47,835 nucleotides of DNA, taken from the NCBI GenBank assembly GCA_937924505.1, contig CALDSR010000053.1, forward strand, positions 1 to 47,835, given 5' to 3'. A model generated the notes under the pieces. The model saw only the letters and a program-made list of their open reading frames with translations, did not search any database and had not been told where the DNA came from. Each line of letters opens with the position of its first letter. Within the stretch, counting starts at the first letter, position 1. Both the position numbers and the translations under genes were made by a program. Source of the stretch: an uncultured Granulosicoccus sp. Its GTDB lineage: Bacteria > Pseudomonadota > Gammaproteobacteria > Granulosicoccales > Granulosicoccaceae. Of this stretch, positions 17,297 through 25,799 are shown piece after piece.

Positions 17297-18295
17297 TTAC
17301 AACCTCGCCCGCAACGTCTTACGCTCCACGACCGAGCACGGGAACAAACGCGCCTCCGGATAACGATCCGGGTCATCCAGCATCGCAGCCACCAGTTCTA
17401 TTGAAGAACTGATAATTTGCTGGACTGGCTGTCGAATGGTTGTCAGCGCAATATTTTCCCAGCCCGCCATCTGCATATCATTTAGCCCGATTATGCCGAC
17501 ATCATCTGGCACCGACAGGCCTACTGCTTGTACCGCACTCAGCGCACCGATCGACAACACATCGTCTCCACAAAAATACGCCTCGGCAGGCGTCGACTCC
17601 AGTAAACGCGACATCTCGTTGCGGCCAGCGTCAAATGAATAAGCAGTGGCAAACGACACCGTAGCGCTGACCCCATCGTGCGATTTCAGCTCAGTCATAA
17701 ATCCCTTGTACCGATCCTGGGTGGACGTCGCCGACTCAGGCCCCCCGAGAAAGGCAATTTGACGATAGCCGCGAGCGACCAGTTCACGAACCGCGATCCG
17801 CCCGCATTCAACATTATCGATACCAACCACATGAACTGCAGGCGTGCTTGTATGCCGGCCAAACGAATGTACGACTGGCATATTGGCTTCACGAAAGGCT
17901 TCCGCGAATTCAGGCGTCAAGGTCGAAGATGCCACGATGACACCATCCACAGAATACTGACGCAACATTCTTACCGATTGCTCCGGATCCGTTTCATCAG
18001 ATAAATTGACCAGCAGCGGGCGTAATCCGCGGTCCTGCAAACCGCGTGTAAAGAGATCAAATACTTCCAGAAAAATCGGGTTATGGAAGTTATTCGACAC
18101 CAACCCTATCAATCGTGTGCGACCAGTGGTCAGACTCGATGCCAGCGCATTCGGAGCGTAGCCAAGTTTTTTCGCTGCGCGCTCAACTCGCTCACGCATC
18201 TTGTCCGACACCGACGCACCGTCGGTGAAGGTTCTGGATACTGCCGACGGTGATACACCCGCGGCATCGGCAACGTCCTTTAGCGTAATTGGCAT
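17297..18295 (-). CDS. LacI-family transcriptional regulator
   Basis: This 332-residue repressor has an N-terminal helix-turn-helix (TLKDVADAAGVSPSAVSRTF), the hinge region KKLGYAPNALASSL and a periplasmic-binding-type sensor domain (GLVSNNFHNPIF, GIDNVECG, GLNDMQMAGWENIALTTI). It follows the importer ATPase by 20 bp, so it is encoded inside the operon that it probably controls. The perfect LacI-type palindrome upstream of that operon recurs between iolD and iolE. It is therefore the best candidate for the inositol-responsive repressor of both, unlike the RpiR-type IolR of many alphaproteobacteria. The inducer is inferred. Confidence 0.9.
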   Translation of the reverse strand: MPITLKDVADAAGVSPSAVSRTFTDGASVSDKMRERVERAAKKLGYAPNALASSLTTGRTRLIGLVSNNFHNPIFLEVFDLFTRGLQDRGLRPLLVNLSDETDPEQSVRMLRQYSVDGVIVASSTLTPEFAEAFREANMPVVHSFGRHTSTPAVHVVGIDNVECGRIAVRELVARGYRQIAFLGGPESATSTQDRYKGFMTELKSHDGVSATVSFATAYSFDAGRNEMSRLLESTPAEAYFCGDDVLSIGALSAVQAVGLSVPDDVGIIGLNDMQMAGWENIALTTIRQPVQQIISSSIELVAAMLDDPDRYPEARLFPCSVVERKTLRARL

Positions 18296-18315
18296 TGGAA
18301 AATCACAGACAGCAC

Positions 18316-19101
18316 TTAGACAGTGCCGCCAAGCGACTGCTCAAGCTTGACCATTTCCTTGCCGCCGGCCATGAGATCCTGTAATTCTTCAACCGATACC
18401 TCACCCCGCACAGCCGTACCCAGCGTCTTGCCACGATTAAGCACCGTAAAACGGTTTCCGACGGCCATGGCGTGTCGGACATTATGCGTAATGAAGATGA
18501 CGCCAATACCATTCTTGCGCACCTTGTCGATCGTCGACAAGACATTGGCTGTTTGTCTCACACCCAGCGCGGATGTCGGTTCATCGAGAATTAACACCCG
18601 CGCACCGAAGTACACAGCGCGCGCAATGGCGACTGTCTGGCGTTCGCCACCGGATAAAGTCCCGACAGCCTGATCGGCTTCACGCAAATTGATTCCCATG
18701 CGAGCCATCTCTTCCATCGTGACGGCATTGGCTTTCTCGGTGTCGTAAAGCTTGAAAGGACCGAAACGCTTTTGCGGTTCACGGCCCATCCAGAAGTTGC
18801 GCGACACCGACATCAAGGGAATCATCGCAAGATCCTGGTAGACCGTCGCGATGCCAGCTTCGATAGCCGCTCTCGCGTTGGAAAATTGCACGGCCTTGCC
18901 GTCGACTCGTATCTCGCCACCGCTCGGCTGATGGACACCTGAGAGCGTTTTGATAAACGTGGACTTACCTGCACCGTTGTCACCTAAAAGACAATGACAT
19001 TCGCCCGGATTAAGTGACAAGGACACGCCTGCCAAAGCGATAACCGAGCCGAACTGCTTCTTGATGTCGACCATCTCGATTATTGGTGTATCCATGATCA
19101 T
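18316..19101 (-). CDS. sugar ABC transporter ATPase, single nucleotide-binding domain (FrcA-like)
   Basis: This 261-residue ATPase has one nucleotide-binding domain, unlike the fused RbsA/IatA type of about 500 residues. Its length and layout match FrcA. Walker A is GDNGAGKST (about 39-47), the signature is LSGGERQ, Walker B is VLILDEPTSAL, and ITHN carries the switch His. The ATG at 19101 overlaps the permease stop as ATGA. It energises the RbsC-type permease. The shared operator with the iol genes points to myo-inositol or a related cyclitol as cargo. Confidence 0.9.
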   Translation of the reverse strand: MIMDTPIIEMVDIKKQFGSVIALAGVSLSLNPGECHCLLGDNGAGKSTFIKTLSGVHQPSGGEIRVDGKAVQFSNARAAIEAGIATVYQDLAMIPLMSVSRNFWMGREPQKRFGPFKLYDTEKANAVTMEEMARMGINLREADQAVGTLSGGERQTVAIARAVYFGARVLILDEPTSALGVRQTANVLSTIDKVRKNGIGVIFITHNVRHAMAVGNRFTVLNRGKTLGTAVRGEVSVEELQDLMAGGKEMVKLEQSLGGTV

Positions 19102-20219
19102 CGCTCTCCGGTAATCATGCGGCGAATATACGTGTTGAGTATGACCGCGAGTAACAGGATACCGCCCAGAAATACCCGAAACAGAGAACTCTCTACATTG
19201 GCAAAGAACAATCCCTGTTGTACCACGCCAAAGATCAATGCGCCCAGCGCCGCCCCGATCACAGAGCCATAGCCACCGGTCAACAAGGCACCACCGATAA
19301 CCACGGAAATGATGGCCTCAAACTCCTTCAGGAGCCCGCGATCTGCCGCCGCTGAACCAAATTCCATGACCTGGCATGTCGCAAAGACGGTCGCACAAAA
19401 CGCGGTAAACATGAACATCAGTATTTTCACTCGTGCAACTGGCACACCCACGTAGCGAGCCGCCTGTGCGTCACCCCCAGATGCATAGATCCAGTTACCG
19501 AAGCGCGTGCGCGTCAATAACAAATGGCCAAAAATGATCAACAAAATAGCCCAGATAACCAGTGCGGGAATACCATCGACTATTGGCTGGCCAGCACGGG
19601 ATCCACCTTTGAATACGCTGATCCAACCGTTCTCGCCCAGCCAGGAAAAGAAGCCCTTGAGTACCTTGCCGCCAAACAGTGGCGCTAACCAATCCCCTTC
19701 AGCAGCATCCTTGACACCACCGATAATGGTTTTGTTGGTGGTCGTAATTGACAGAAAAATCGTCATGCCACGCAAGATGTACAAGAACGCCAAGGTCACG
19801 ATAAACGATGGCAAGCCGGTTTTAACAACGATGTAACCATTGAGCCAGCCAATGGAAATGCACACGGCGAACGATGTCAGGATGGCGATCCACATCGGAA
19901 ACTCCCAGGTCACCGACATCATCGCAATGACAATACCGGCAAAGCCGATCATTGAGCCGACCGACAAATCGAATTCGCCGGCGATCATCAGCAAGCAGGC
20001 ACCGACTGCAATGATCGCAAACTGGGCCGAGACAATCGTCCAGTTCAAGGTACCTTCGGACGAGAACATGCCGGAGTCTCTTGCCACCAGCAAGAAAAAG
20101 ACAAAGACCAGAATGGTTCCGCAGATCGAACCGAGTTCCGGCCGGATCATTGCGCGGGTAAAGGCCGATTGTTGTTTTACGCGTTCATCGGATTCAGCAG
20201 TTTGATTGGATTCACTCAT
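19098..20219 (-). CDS. sugar ABC transporter permease (RbsC/FrcC family)
   Basis: This 373-residue inner-membrane permease has a hydrophilic N-terminus of about 30 residues followed by many hydrophobic spans. The family motif AGEFDLSVGSMIG is visible at about 81-93, VKTGLPSFIVTLAFLYILRG follows, and GGALLTGGYGSVIGAALGAL lies near the C-terminus. A longer hydrophilic insert (about 170-215) separates the two halves. It lies between the binding protein gene, 165 bp upstream across two hairpins, and the ATPase gene, which it overlaps by 4 bp. Confidence 0.9.
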   Translation of the reverse strand: MSESNQTAESDERVKQQSAFTRAMIRPELGSICGTILVFVFFLLVARDSGMFSSEGTLNWTIVSAQFAIIAVGACLLMIAGEFDLSVGSMIGFAGIVIAMMSVTWEFPMWIAILTSFAVCISIGWLNGYIVVKTGLPSFIVTLAFLYILRGMTIFLSITTTNKTIIGGVKDAAEGDWLAPLFGGKVLKGFFSWLGENGWISVFKGGSRAGQPIVDGIPALVIWAILLIIFGHLLLTRTRFGNWIYASGGDAQAARYVGVPVARVKILMFMFTAFCATVFATCQVMEFGSAAADRGLLKEFEAIISVVIGGALLTGGYGSVIGAALGALIFGVVQQGLFFANVESSLFRVFLGGILLLAVILNTYIRRMITGER

Positions 20220-20261
20220 AGAAGGGTCGCCATAGCGTTAAAACGGGGGGCTTGAACGAAA

Positions 20262-20344
20262 TACGGCATCTGACAAGAAACTCGTCAGATGCCGTACAGA
20301 CAAACACTTGAATTTGCGCTGAACCCTTGCCACTCAAGGGTTCA
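20262..20344 (-). other. two hairpins between binding-protein and permease genes
   Basis: A perfect 13-bp stem pairs 20262-20274 with 20284-20296 (9-nt loop). A second 10-bp stem pairs 20320-20329 with 20335-20344. Neither is followed by a long T tract on the minus strand, so they are more likely mRNA 3'-end stabilisers or partial attenuators than full terminators. Their position after the binding-protein gene mirrors the terminator after smoE. Confidence 0.7.
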
Positions 20345-20384
20345 GAGAAACACATTCAACAATAAATGCGCTCAGGCGATCGCT

Positions 20385-21338
20385 CTAGCGATACTCGCCT
20401 GCAAACTCTTCAACCTTGCCCAGTGCATCAGCAGTAACAAAACCTGGGCCTGAGTTGATGTTGTTGCCGGGCAGTACACCAAAGCGATGGTAGTTCGCGA
20501 GCACAATTACCGGCAGATACGCCTGCAGGAACGGCTGTTGGTCGATACCCCAGACGATGGTGCCGTCTTTGATACCTTTAACAATCTCGGTGCCGAGATC
20601 AAACGTACCGAAGTAGATATCGCCCGCTTTACCCATTTCTTTCAGCGCATCGATTGTTGGATCAGCCGAAGTTGGTCCAAGCGTCAATACCGCATCAGTA
20701 TCCGGGTTGGCGGTCAGATAAGCTTTGACCTTGTTTTTGATCTCAGACGGATCCTGACCCGAATCGATCATCGAAGAACCCAGCTCGACACCAAGACCGT
20801 CCGCGAAACCAGAGCAACGCTCAGCAACTACCGGGTTTGAGATAACGTGATTGACACACAGGAAAGATCCCACACCGTCACGCTTTGCACGCATGCCAGC
20901 TGCAAGACCTGCATCATATTCAGGTTGTCCAACGTACATCAGGGCACCAACATCAGCGGCTTGCTCAGGTGTACCTGAATTGATGATGATGACAGGGATA
21001 CCCTTGTCAACCGCATTCCGGATAGGACCACTCAGTACGTCCGGGTCAGCCAAGGTTGTGATGATGCCATCAGGGTTTGATGCGGCAGCCTGCTCGATGA
21101 TCCGAGCCATGTCTGCGATATCCCCTGTTGGCGGATTGCGGTATTCAACGTTTGCGCCAACCTGCTCGCCCGCGAGTGCAATACCGTTCTTGATTGTGTT
21201 CCACCAGGAATCGCTATCGGGTGCGTGGCTGACGAGAATGAAATTCTCACCTTCTGCATGGGCCACACCGATAGAACCTGCCATTGGTAGAGCAGCAATG
21301 GCTGAAGCCACCGCTAACTTCTTCCAGGTAGATTTCAT
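20385..21338 (-). CDS. sugar ABC transporter substrate-binding protein (ribose/inositol-type)
   Basis: The protein is 317 residues from the ATG at 21338, which has a GGAGAGA ribosome site. A longer in-frame start at 21419 is rejected because it would bury the signal peptide. The signal peptide spans about residues 1-29, ending near VAHA-E. The mature protein has the type I periplasmic binding fold of family 2 sugar-binding proteins: LVSHAPDSDSWWNTIKNG, PDGIITTLADPDVL, KGIPVIIINSG and a late GTFDLG. The ligand is not visible in the sequence. Control by the operator shared with iolD/iolE makes inositol the best guess. Confidence 0.9.
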   Translation of the reverse strand: MKSTWKKLAVASAIAALPMAGSIGVAHAEGENFILVSHAPDSDSWWNTIKNGIALAGEQVGANVEYRNPPTGDIADMARIIEQAAASNPDGIITTLADPDVLSGPIRNAVDKGIPVIIINSGTPEQAADVGALMYVGQPEYDAGLAAGMRAKRDGVGSFLCVNHVISNPVVAERCSGFADGLGVELGSSMIDSGQDPSEIKNKVKAYLTANPDTDAVLTLGPTSADPTIDALKEMGKAGDIYFGTFDLGTEIVKGIKDGTIVWGIDQQPFLQAYLPVIVLANYHRFGVLPGNNINSGPGFVTADALGKVEEFAGEYR

Positions 21339-21427
21339 ATCGTCTCTCTCCTCGTTTATTTGATTTTGTCCGACAAATTTCGGAATTGAAATTATGCGAG
21401 CGCCGGTGCCTGCATGCAAGCATTTTT

Positions 21428-21453
21428 TGCAACCGGTTGCATATTTTATTCTA
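21428..21453 (-). promoter_or_regulatory. second copy of the LacI-type operator with adjacent -10 box
   Basis: TGCAACCGGTTGCA at 21428-21441 is identical to the operator at 4640-4653. On the minus strand TAGAAT (21453-21448) lies 6 bp upstream of it, much as TACAAT lies 4 bp upstream of the iolE copy. The operator would cover the transcription start of the importer operon. No convincing -35 box is seen. Confidence 0.8.
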
Positions 21454-21611
21454 CCCTCTATCTAAGTCATTGATTTTTAAAGATCGAATCCGCGCAACAC
21501 TGTACAAAAGAGCGTTTATCCTGGCCGCTCTCCCGGCGCACGTTACATACGGGTGCCCACGATATAGTTTTTCCTAGGCCCGACAAGTCTTGCGTGATGC
21601 AATGCCTGAAC

Positions 21612-22304
21612 CTAAAGTCGTCTGACCTTGTCGGACTTCAACAGTGCGGCAATATCATCGGGAATAGTCAAGCCTTGACGGACTTGTTCATCCAGCGCCT
21701 CTTCAAGTTTTCGAATATCCCCCAGTGAAGCGATGACATCATCAATTTGTGCATAAGGTACGACGACGATGCCTGAATCATCGGTCACGATCACGTCACC
21801 TGTGTTGATACTGACGCCACCAACAACCACTTCGCAACCAATTTCACCCGGGCCTTTTCCAAACGGAGAATTTGGGGATAAACCCGTACAAAAAACCGGC
21901 AGACCTACGTCGTTGATGCCTTCCACGTCACGCATCAAGCCATCGGTCAAAAATCCGCTTGCGCCACTATTGCGCAACATACCCATCACGCGATCCCCCG
22001 CCGCAGCACAATGCCGATAGCGATTCGTTGCCGCTACAACCAGATCACCGGGTTTCAGTTCACCCAGGGCTGCGAACACGGTTAACACATCAGCGGGCCC
22101 ACATAAACAAGTTAATGCCACGGCGCAAGTCTGGGTAGGCAAAACGCCCGGGCTTAACGCTTTTATATCCGGATCAAGTCCACCGCGCCCATTCATTGCA
22201 TCAGCAAGGAAACCTGTCGGCATACCGCGCAAGGCGTCCAGTTGAGCGGCAGTCGGTCGTGCACGTTCGGCATGAATGGTTAGCAGTGGCGCTTCTTCAA
22301 TCAT
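21612..22304 (-). CDS. RraA-like aldolase/decarboxylase family protein
   Basis: This 230-residue protein belongs to the RraA / 4-hydroxy-4-methyl-2-oxoglutarate aldolase family, which cleaves or decarboxylates alpha-keto acids with a divalent metal. The core motif GFLTDGLMRDVEGI carries Arg125 and Asp126, matching the catalytic Arg and metal-binding Asp of the enzymes. GELKPGDLVV and GEIGCEVVVGGVSINTGD are also typical. These residues argue for an enzyme rather than the RNase E regulator RraA. The start overlaps the HD-domain gene stop as ATGA, so the two are probably coupled and consecutive in a pathway. Its stop lies about 160 bp upstream of the importer promoter. Confidence 0.82.
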   Translation of the reverse strand: MIEEAPLLTIHAERARPTAAQLDALRGMPTGFLADAMNGRGGLDPDIKALSPGVLPTQTCAVALTCLCGPADVLTVFAALGELKPGDLVVAATNRYRHCAAAGDRVMGMLRNSGASGFLTDGLMRDVEGINDVGLPVFCTGLSPNSPFGKGPGEIGCEVVVGGVSINTGDVIVTDDSGIVVVPYAQIDDVIASLGDIRKLEEALDEQVRQGLTIPDDIAALLKSDKVRRL

Positions 22305-22918
22305 ACGTGTAGCGACTCAATACCACCGACATAACCCTCTCGAATAACTTCAGGATCATAGGCTTTACGTGCAAAGACGCGACGCACGACAGGCTCGAAA
22401 TGCTCAAGTGATTCACTATCATAGTCGGGATCAAAAGAGGATTGATCCCAACGTTCGCAAAACTCACTACAGGTGTGGAAGCAGGGATGATCACGAAATT
22501 GATCACGTGCATTCTTGTCCCAACCATAATGATGCGCGTAATAGATCATCTGGAAGATACCGTGGTGCTCAACCACCCAGGACACTTCCCAGCGCACAAA
22601 TGGTCGAATGACCTCAGCTGAAAGGCGATCATGATTCTGTGGCGCCAGACCATCGCCGATGTCATGCAATAAAGCACCTACGACCCAATCGATATCTGCG
22701 CCCTCTCGCTCAGCTCGTGTCGCAGATTGCAAGGCATGCGCAAGACGTGTGATGTGGTAGCCCTCGAGAGTCGCGTCCCCATGGCGTCTTAATTCAGCCA
22801 GTACACGATCCGCGGTCAAGGCCAGATAAGGTTCTTCGAGCGATTGTAAAAGTTTGTAATCTGCCTCAGTGCCATCCTTCATCGCCGTGAACGAGACGGT
22901 CTCTGTCGCATGCTTCAT
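22301..22918 (-). CDS. HD-domain protein, candidate mixed-valent diiron oxygenase (PhnZ/MIOX-like)
   Basis: This 205-residue HD-domain protein is usually annotated as a predicted phosphohydrolase. Its residue layout follows the oxygenase branch of the HD superfamily. HALQSATRA carries His61, and ALLHDIGD carries His85-Asp86 exactly 24 residues later, a spacing like PhnZ. His96 in QNHDRLSAE, His118/His119 in VVEHHG and Asp158 in ERWDQ complete a possible six-ligand diiron site. The HALQ and LLHDIG segments also resemble human inositol oxygenase (HAFQTAE, LLHDLGK). It overlaps the RraA-like gene by 4 bp. Oxidative C-C or C-P cleavage followed by aldol or decarboxylation chemistry is an inference; a phosphohydrolase remains possible. 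Confidence 0.7.
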   Translation of the reverse strand: MKHATETVSFTAMKDGTEADYKLLQSLEEPYLALTADRVLAELRRHGDATLEGYHITRLAHALQSATRAEREGADIDWVVGALLHDIGDGLAPQNHDRLSAEVIRPFVRWEVSWVVEHHGIFQMIYYAHHYGWDKNARDQFRDHPCFHTCSEFCERWDQSSFDPDYDSESLEHFEPVVRRVFARKAYDPEVIREGYVGGIESLHV

Positions 22919-23129
22919 ATCAGGGTCATTCAGACGGTTTCAGAAGCAGACTATAGCGAAACAATCGATACAACTGAAACTCCAACCACTCAGACACCGT
23001 GAAAACACCCCAAATGAGCTGCTGAACGCGTTCGATGGCGACGCTGGGAGACGATTCTATTGCTATTATTACCCGCAGCATCATGCCCCAGGCAACGATC
23101 ATCAAAGCAGCACAAAAAGGCGACACTCG

Positions 23130-25538
23130 ATGAGCATCGATACACCCAGCGGTCAGTATTACCTTGGCAAGAACTCGGAAGACGATAGCCCGCTCTTCTA
23201 CAAGTCAGCCAATCTTACGACGCATGGCGTCATCGTCGGCATGACCGGCTCAGGCAAGACAGGCCTTGGGGTTGTTCTTCTCGAAGAAGCTTTATTGGCG
23301 GGCACGCCAACCTTGATCATTGATCCGAAAGGTGACATGGGTAATTTACTGTTGAGTTTTCCAAATCTCCTGCCCACCGACTTCATGCCATGGATCAGCG
23401 AATCCGAAGCGAAAGGTGATGCGGCACAAGTCGCCTATGAGAAAGCGACGCAATGGAAAGAAGGTTTACAACGCTCCGGCATAGAGCCTTCACGCATTCA
23501 GAAGCTGCACGACACAGCTGACTTCACAATCTACACACCGGGTTCGCATTCGGGTGTTCCGCTGAACATTATCGGGTCGCTCAAAGCACCTGCCGCCGGC
23601 ACCGATAGCGAAACCATGCAGGATGAAATCGAAGGTTTTGCCTCTTCGATTCTGGCACTCGTTGGTATCGAATCAGACCCACTGAGTAGTCGTGAACATA
23701 TCCTGCTATCCAACATCATTCACTGGCATTGGTCACAAGGCAAGGATCTGGATCTCGGCACCTTGATCGGCATGGTGCAACAACCACCGATGCGAAAACT
23801 AGGCGTCATCGATCTTGACTCTTTCTTTCCACCGGGCGATCGGGTCAAATTGGCCATGAAGCTCAATGGGCTGGCGGCCTCACCCTCGTTTACCAGTTGG
23901 ACAGAAGGTCCCGAGCTGGATATTCAACGCCTTCTTTATAGTGATTCCGGTAAACCACAAGCCGCCATTGTGTCGCTGGCCCATTTGAGTGAAGAAGAAC
24001 GACAGTTCGTCGTCACACTGCTACTGTCAAAAATGGTCACCTGGATGCGCGCGCAGCCCGGCACGTCTGATCTTCGTGCGTTGGTGTATATGGATGAAGT
24101 TTTTGGTTACGTGCCACCGATCGGTTCACCACCGTCAAAAAAACCGATCTTGACCATCCTCAAACAAGCACGTGCCTTCGGTGTTGGCCTGGTGATGTCA
24201 ACGCAAAACCCGGTCGACATCGACTACAAGGCTATTTCAAATGCCGGGACGTGGATGATCGGTCGCTTGCAAACCGAACAGGACAAGGATCGATTGCTGG
24301 ACGGGATGGGTGCATCGGATGGATCCGTTGATGTCGCCGCGATCGGTAAAACTATCTCGGGACTCGACAAGCGTCAGTTTGTCTTGCATTCAACCAAGGC
24401 AAATGTGCCGGTAACATTTTCGACTCGCTGGGCGATGTCCTATTTACCGGGCCCGTTGACACGTGACCAGATCAGTCAGTTAACCACGGACAGCATACGA
24501 GCAGCAGCTACCGCCGGCGCTGGCGTGCCGTCGATAAAAGCCGGTTCCGCTGCGACCACTGCCGACGAACCAGTCCGACTCGCGGACAATGAAAGCGCCG
24601 TGGTTCCACAAATCGCCGATAACGTGGCCGTTCGCTACCTTGACCGGGCTGTGCCGTATGCCGATGCAATCGGCGCAAGCGCCGATGGAAAACGCTTGCA
24701 GGCAGGACTTGCGGTACGTGTGGAAATGCTCTTCGACGATACCAAATCGAAATTGCGCCACGAGACCGAATGGGAAGCAATCATCACACCCCTCGATGGT
24801 CCGGTTGATGCTGATGACGCTATTGTGGTCGATTACGATGACCGTGATTTACAAAGAGCTGAACCTGACGGCGCTATCTATGTACTTCCCGATGCGAAGA
24901 TAAAAAACAAAACCTATTTCAAGTCGGCGCAAACAGCCATCAAAGATCATCTTTATCGCAATCAGGAAGTCGAACTGTTGCTTAATCCGGAGTTGAAGGT
25001 CTACTCACGGATTGGCGAAACACGCGAAGACTTCGAAACACGTTGCCAGCAAGTCGCTGATGACATGGCAGACAAGGACGCCGACAAGCTGCGTAAAGTA
25101 CTGACAAAAAAAATCGAACGAGTCAACACGTCCATTCAAAAAGCGGAAGACAAGTTACGCGAACTGGAGTTTGATGCGGCCAGCCGCAAGAGGGATCAGC
25201 GCAGCAGTCAGGTACTCGATATTGCCGGTGGCATCCTGGGCAGCTTGCTGGGTGGACGGCGCAGCACGCGATCAATGGTAACGGGCGGCATCCGTCGCAG
25301 CCAAAGCAAGGGCCGCATGGCAGCGAAGGCCGAAGAGCGGCTGAAAACCGCTGAGAATCGCTATGCCGAACTGATGGAAGATCGAGGTGAACTCGAGGAC
25401 TCCCTGAGTGAGGACCTCTTCGAAATTCAAAGCGAGTGGGCCGAAAAAGCGCTTGAGATCGAATCAATGACCATCGGGCTCGAAAAGACCGATATCAATA
25501 TTGATGATGTCGCGCTCATCTGGATCCCTGTCGACTAA
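23130..25538 (+). CDS. HerA/VirB4-like ATPase with C-terminal coiled coil
   Basis: The protein is 802 residues from the ATG at 23130, preceded by AAGG. An upstream in-frame ATG at 22869 would overlap the HD gene and is rejected. Walker A is GMTGSGKT at residues 37-44, and Walker B is LVYMDEVFG at about residue 325. STQNPVDIDYKAISNAGTW is the sensor region typical of HerA-type DNA-pumping ATPases. A middle domain follows. The C-terminus (about 620-790) is a charged coiled coil broken by a Gly-rich stretch (IAGGILGSLLGGRRS) next to a basic patch. No nuclease partner (NurA, Sir2) adjoins it. Its function is unknown; the structure suggests a hexameric motor with a membrane- or DNA-contacting tail. 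Confidence 0.8.
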   Translation: MSIDTPSGQYYLGKNSEDDSPLFYKSANLTTHGVIVGMTGSGKTGLGVVLLEEALLAGTPTLIIDPKGDMGNLLLSFPNLLPTDFMPWISESEAKGDAAQVAYEKATQWKEGLQRSGIEPSRIQKLHDTADFTIYTPGSHSGVPLNIIGSLKAPAAGTDSETMQDEIEGFASSILALVGIESDPLSSREHILLSNIIHWHWSQGKDLDLGTLIGMVQQPPMRKLGVIDLDSFFPPGDRVKLAMKLNGLAASPSFTSWTEGPELDIQRLLYSDSGKPQAAIVSLAHLSEEERQFVVTLLLSKMVTWMRAQPGTSDLRALVYMDEVFGYVPPIGSPPSKKPILTILKQARAFGVGLVMSTQNPVDIDYKAISNAGTWMIGRLQTEQDKDRLLDGMGASDGSVDVAAIGKTISGLDKRQFVLHSTKANVPVTFSTRWAMSYLPGPLTRDQISQLTTDSIRAAATAGAGVPSIKAGSAATTADEPVRLADNESAVVPQIADNVAVRYLDRAVPYADAIGASADGKRLQAGLAVRVEMLFDDTKSKLRHETEWEAIITPLDGPVDADDAIVVDYDDRDLQRAEPDGAIYVLPDAKIKNKTYFKSAQTAIKDHLYRNQEVELLLNPELKVYSRIGETREDFETRCQQVADDMADKDADKLRKVLTKKIERVNTSIQKAEDKLRELEFDAASRKRDQRSSQVLDIAGGILGSLLGGRRSTRSMVTGGIRRSQSKGRMAAKAEERLKTAENRYAELMEDRGELEDSLSEDLFEIQSEWAEKALEIESMTIGLEKTDINIDDVALIWIPVD

Positions 25539-25799
25539 ACCTCGACTCATCCACAGAACAGTTGCCTTGGTAATTTTACGGCTCACCGGGATTTCCTTCG
25601 CGCGTAAGATTACACGCTGGCAGTCTGGCAAGATTCCGCTGGATGTTCATCTATAGTGTGCGGCTGTACCGAACAGAAGCACGAACTATCCCTATCATCC
25701 CTCAAGTGGATACGCTCGATGATATTTGACAGTCGGCCGGTAACATCAACCGGTCCCACTCCTTATTTTACCTACCAAGGATTCATGGAAGTGCCCCTT

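Noticed and set aside
22869..23129. N-terminal extension of the HerA-like ATPase
   Set aside because: The upstream ATG overlaps the HD gene and the divergent promoter gap; the extension has no conserved features, and 23130 has a ribosome site.
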